Assembly (NCBI GenBank): GCA_964580575.1
Contig: CAZOLJ010000074.1
Location: forward strand, 1-21,740
Length of the DNA stretch: 21,740 nt
Direction: 5' to 3'
Source of the DNA: CAVPDE01 sp964580575
Lineage (GTDB): Bacteria > Desulfobacterota > DSM-4660 > Desulfatiglandales > HGW-15
Position numbers and translations under genes: made by a program. The first letter of the stretch is position 1, and each line of letters opens with the position of its first letter. Under the pieces are notes generated by a model. It was not told the DNA's origin. It did no database searches and saw only the letters and a list, made by a program, of their open reading frames with translations. This document shows positions 20,283 to 21,740 of this stretch, piece after piece.

Positions 20283-20564
20283 ATGAGCTTAACCATCTAT
20301 TTTCTGCGACATGGGGAAACCACGGCCAGCCAAACAGGCGGTTACTGCGGCACCCTTGACACGGGTTTAACCCCAGAAGGTTCTCAGATGGCAGAGGATT
20401 TAAAAGAGAAGTTTCGTTCCTTGTTCGGTCCCCAAGAGCCCCAGAAAAAGAAGAATGCCTTGCCCCACCTGGTTTCGAAGAATGAAATTGTACAGGGGGA
20501 GGAGCTTAGAAAGATGCTGGTCAAGACCCCTGCGAAGAGTTCACCGGTGCCACAGGTATCGTGA
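20283..20564 (+). pseudogene. Histidine phosphatase (phosphoglycerate-mutase-like), 3'-truncated
   Basis: Residues 1-47 (SLTIYFLRHGETTASQTGGY, then GLTPEGSQMAEDLKEKF) are the start of a histidine-phosphatase-superfamily enzyme with the R-H-G catalytic motif at residues 9-11. After about residue 48 the sequence (GPQEPQKKKNALPHLVSKN) no longer follows the family: the second Arg, Glu and the catalytic G-H-x-x-x motif are absent, and the frame ends at 93 residues instead of about 200. It is probably the stump of a gene fused to unrelated DNA. The spacing of 3 bases from rpiB shows it was once in the same operon. Confidence 0.75.
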
Positions 20565-20731
20565 AGGTCAATCAGCCAGACGGGCCTGTTTAACCGAGCT
20601 CATCAGGATAAGGTCAAGATAGAAAGACGATGGCATGATGAATGTTTTGGAATTAGGGGCCGAGCGAAGGAGGTTGGGGCCTGCTGATCTTTTTAAGAAG
20701 GATTTGGCTGAATTGTGAAGCAACGGTTTCG

Positions 20732-20767
20732 GGGCAGGAAATCCCTCTGCCCGGATCTTTGATTTTT
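20732..20767 (+). terminator. Candidate Rho-independent terminator
   Basis: GGGCAG (20732-20737) pairs with CTGCCC (20747-20752) around a 9-base loop, followed by GGATCTTTGATTTTTT. The stem is short but the T-rich run is good. It would end the long phosphoketolase-ATPase-rpiB transcript. Between 20565 and the hairpin I see only a 27-codon frame (20635-20718, starting MMNVLELGAERR) that I cannot assign. Confidence 0.45.
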
Positions 20768-20809
20768 TATGGAAATTATCATAAACTTGCTTAGGAGGAG
20801 ATTGTCGTC

Positions 20810-21610
20810 ATGTCCTTCAAAGAGAACCTAAAAGCCAAAATCACGCTAAACCGAATTTTTCAGAGTCTCGTCTCTACCACAAGAGAGCCTCCGGGAAGGC
20901 GGTGGCTGGACAAAGATCTCACCAAGGAACTTCTCGCCAGAACCGATTTTGAGTACAAGAAGGTGAGGGGGCTGCACCTCTACGTTCGCCCTCTGGAGGG
21001 CGAGATCATGGAGGTGGCGGTGCTTGACAACGAATTGCCCATCTATCACACTACGGTGGACGACGTCACCCTGCGCAAAAGCCCTTACTGGCAGCAAATG
21101 TTCAGCATTAGAAATGTCAGGAAAATCATGAATGATCATGATGTGATTGCAAGTAAGGGGAAGGAGTCGCTGAAGCGATTACACGCCAATGCTCTGGCGC
21201 TCCTGGACCTGACTTATACCAGGGACGACCTCGCGCCGCTGCTGGAGGATGCGCGCCGGGGTCTGGAGCAGAAAGCGATTTCAGAGATACAGGAATCCTT
21301 GGATCTCTTTTTTGAGCTGCTGGATTTCGAGCCCGTGTCTCTTGCGGTGCTGGAGCCGGGTTTCCAGAGCTTTGCCAAGCGAAAGGTTAACGGCGGCGTT
21401 GTTCCTGCCTTTGAGCATCTCATCCTCTTCAACGAAGGGAACCTGTGGCTGGGCTTGAAGAAAGGAGCCTTTTCACCTCAGAGTGATTTAGACCTCGCAT
21501 GGGTGCTGCAATGTGCCCGAGGAGAGGAACGCGCCGATCTCCAAGATACAGAGGTTTTCGAATTCCTGGCTGAGCTGGCCATGGTAAAAGCGCAAGCTCA
21601 AAAAGCGTGA
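20810..21610 (+). CDS. Conserved-looking soluble protein, 266 residues, unrecognised
   Basis: Start fixed by AGGAGGAG at 20793-20800. No signal peptide, membrane helix or Cys-rich site. It begins MSFKENLKAKITLNRIFQSL, a basic amphipathic helix, then a mixed alpha/beta region (YKKVRGLHLYVRPLEGEIME, VAVLDNELPIYHTTVDDV). A helical middle with DLTYTRDDLAPLLEDARRG follows, and then a C-terminal part with LEPGFQSFAKRKVNGGVVPA and LILFNEGNLWLGLKKGAFS. The periodic hydrophobic pattern and clean ribosome-binding site make it a real gene. I do not recognise the family and propose no function. It lies after the candidate terminator, so it is probably transcribed separately. The last 130 bases of the window after it hold nothing I can assign. 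Confidence 0.8.
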   Translation: MSFKENLKAKITLNRIFQSLVSTTREPPGRRWLDKDLTKELLARTDFEYKKVRGLHLYVRPLEGEIMEVAVLDNELPIYHTTVDDVTLRKSPYWQQMFSIRNVRKIMNDHDVIASKGKESLKRLHANALALLDLTYTRDDLAPLLEDARRGLEQKAISEIQESLDLFFELLDFEPVSLAVLEPGFQSFAKRKVNGGVVPAFEHLILFNEGNLWLGLKKGAFSPQSDLDLAWVLQCARGEERADLQDTEVFEFLAELAMVKAQAQKA

Positions 21611-21740
21611 AATCGAGCTACTGAACCGAGAAGCCAAGACTCAATGACAAGGTGCCATCGCCTTAAGTTCTCCAATTTGACTCATGACCCTACATGCCCC
21701 TCATCATGGTCATCGCACTCAGGCCAAAAATACCAAAAAC

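Noticed and set aside
20759..20787. TTGATT-17-TAAACT as a promoter for the 266-residue gene
   Set aside because: The -10 match is poor, and the start would fall inside the ribosome-binding site.
1..21740. CRISPR arrays, tRNA or rRNA genes, insertion-sequence transposases
   Set aside because: I looked for regularly spaced repeats, cloverleaf-type sequence with T-loop motifs and transposase or integrase signatures, and found none that I could support by eye.

Overview
The window looks like a chromosome segment from a free-living, probably anaerobic or facultative bacterium. A member of Desulfobacterota (Deltaproteobacteria) or a neighbouring lineage is my best guess. It rests on the large ADP-forming acyl-CoA synthetase/GNAT fusion, the cluster of tiny stress-type proteins and an accessory N-type ATPase, not on any marker gene. 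All convincing genes are on the + strand. The 9.2-19.8 kb part is visibly richer in G+C and in GC-ending codons than the AG-rich 4.1-8.5 kb part, which fits a laterally acquired block; N-ATPase operons are known to travel this way.

Layout. (1) 1-1.0 kb: a small coiled-coil stress-type protein and a membrane-anchored CreA-family protein. A 440-base stretch without a clear gene follows. (2) 1.4-4.1 kb: a fused acetyl/acyl-CoA synthetase (ADP-forming) with a C-terminal GNAT domain. (3) 4.2-8.5 kb: an array of very short genes, most behind the same AGAAAGGAG ribosome-binding site. They include a Gly/Lys-rich 44-residue protein, an ABM-fold protein, a zinc-ribbon protein, DUF3096, CsbD, two Lmo0937/DUF5670 copies, a BON-domain lipoprotein, a Pro/Lys repeat protein, a 69-residue unknown, a two-helix membrane protein and a stand-alone CBM48 glycogen-binding module. 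A roughly 330-base block (csbD tail, DUF5670, start of the BON gene) is duplicated, and the second copy has decayed at both edges. (4) 8.6-9.2 kb: remains of two HAD hydrolase genes, the second running into the 5' end of a shortened phosphoketolase gene. (5) 9.2-20.3 kb: phosphoketolase, a DUF2254 membrane protein, a full N-ATPase operon in the standard order atpD-C-Q-R-B-E-F-A-G without atpH, and rpiB, all nearly contiguous or overlapping. (6) 20.3-21.7 kb: a truncated histidine-phosphatase gene, a terminator-like hairpin and an unrecognised 266-residue protein.

How the genes may work together. RpiB interconverts ribose-5-P and ribulose-5-P, which feeds xylulose-5-P, the phosphoketolase substrate. 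Phosphoketolase yields acetyl-phosphate. The ADP-forming synthetase could make ATP from acetyl-CoA, and the N-ATPase couples ATP to ion movement. This is an inferred pentose-to-acetate/ion-gradient theme. It is tempered by visible damage: a frameshift near the 3' end of atpD, a phosphoketolase lacking its usual N-terminus, and several gene stumps.

The most notable points are the atpD frameshift, which lies on a CCCGGGG run and hides a conserved C-terminus, and the Pro/Glu/Lys-rich tails on three ATPase subunits (beta, b and alpha). Others are the decayed tandem duplication with a base-pair-preserving hairpin, and the 111-base higher-order repeat gene.
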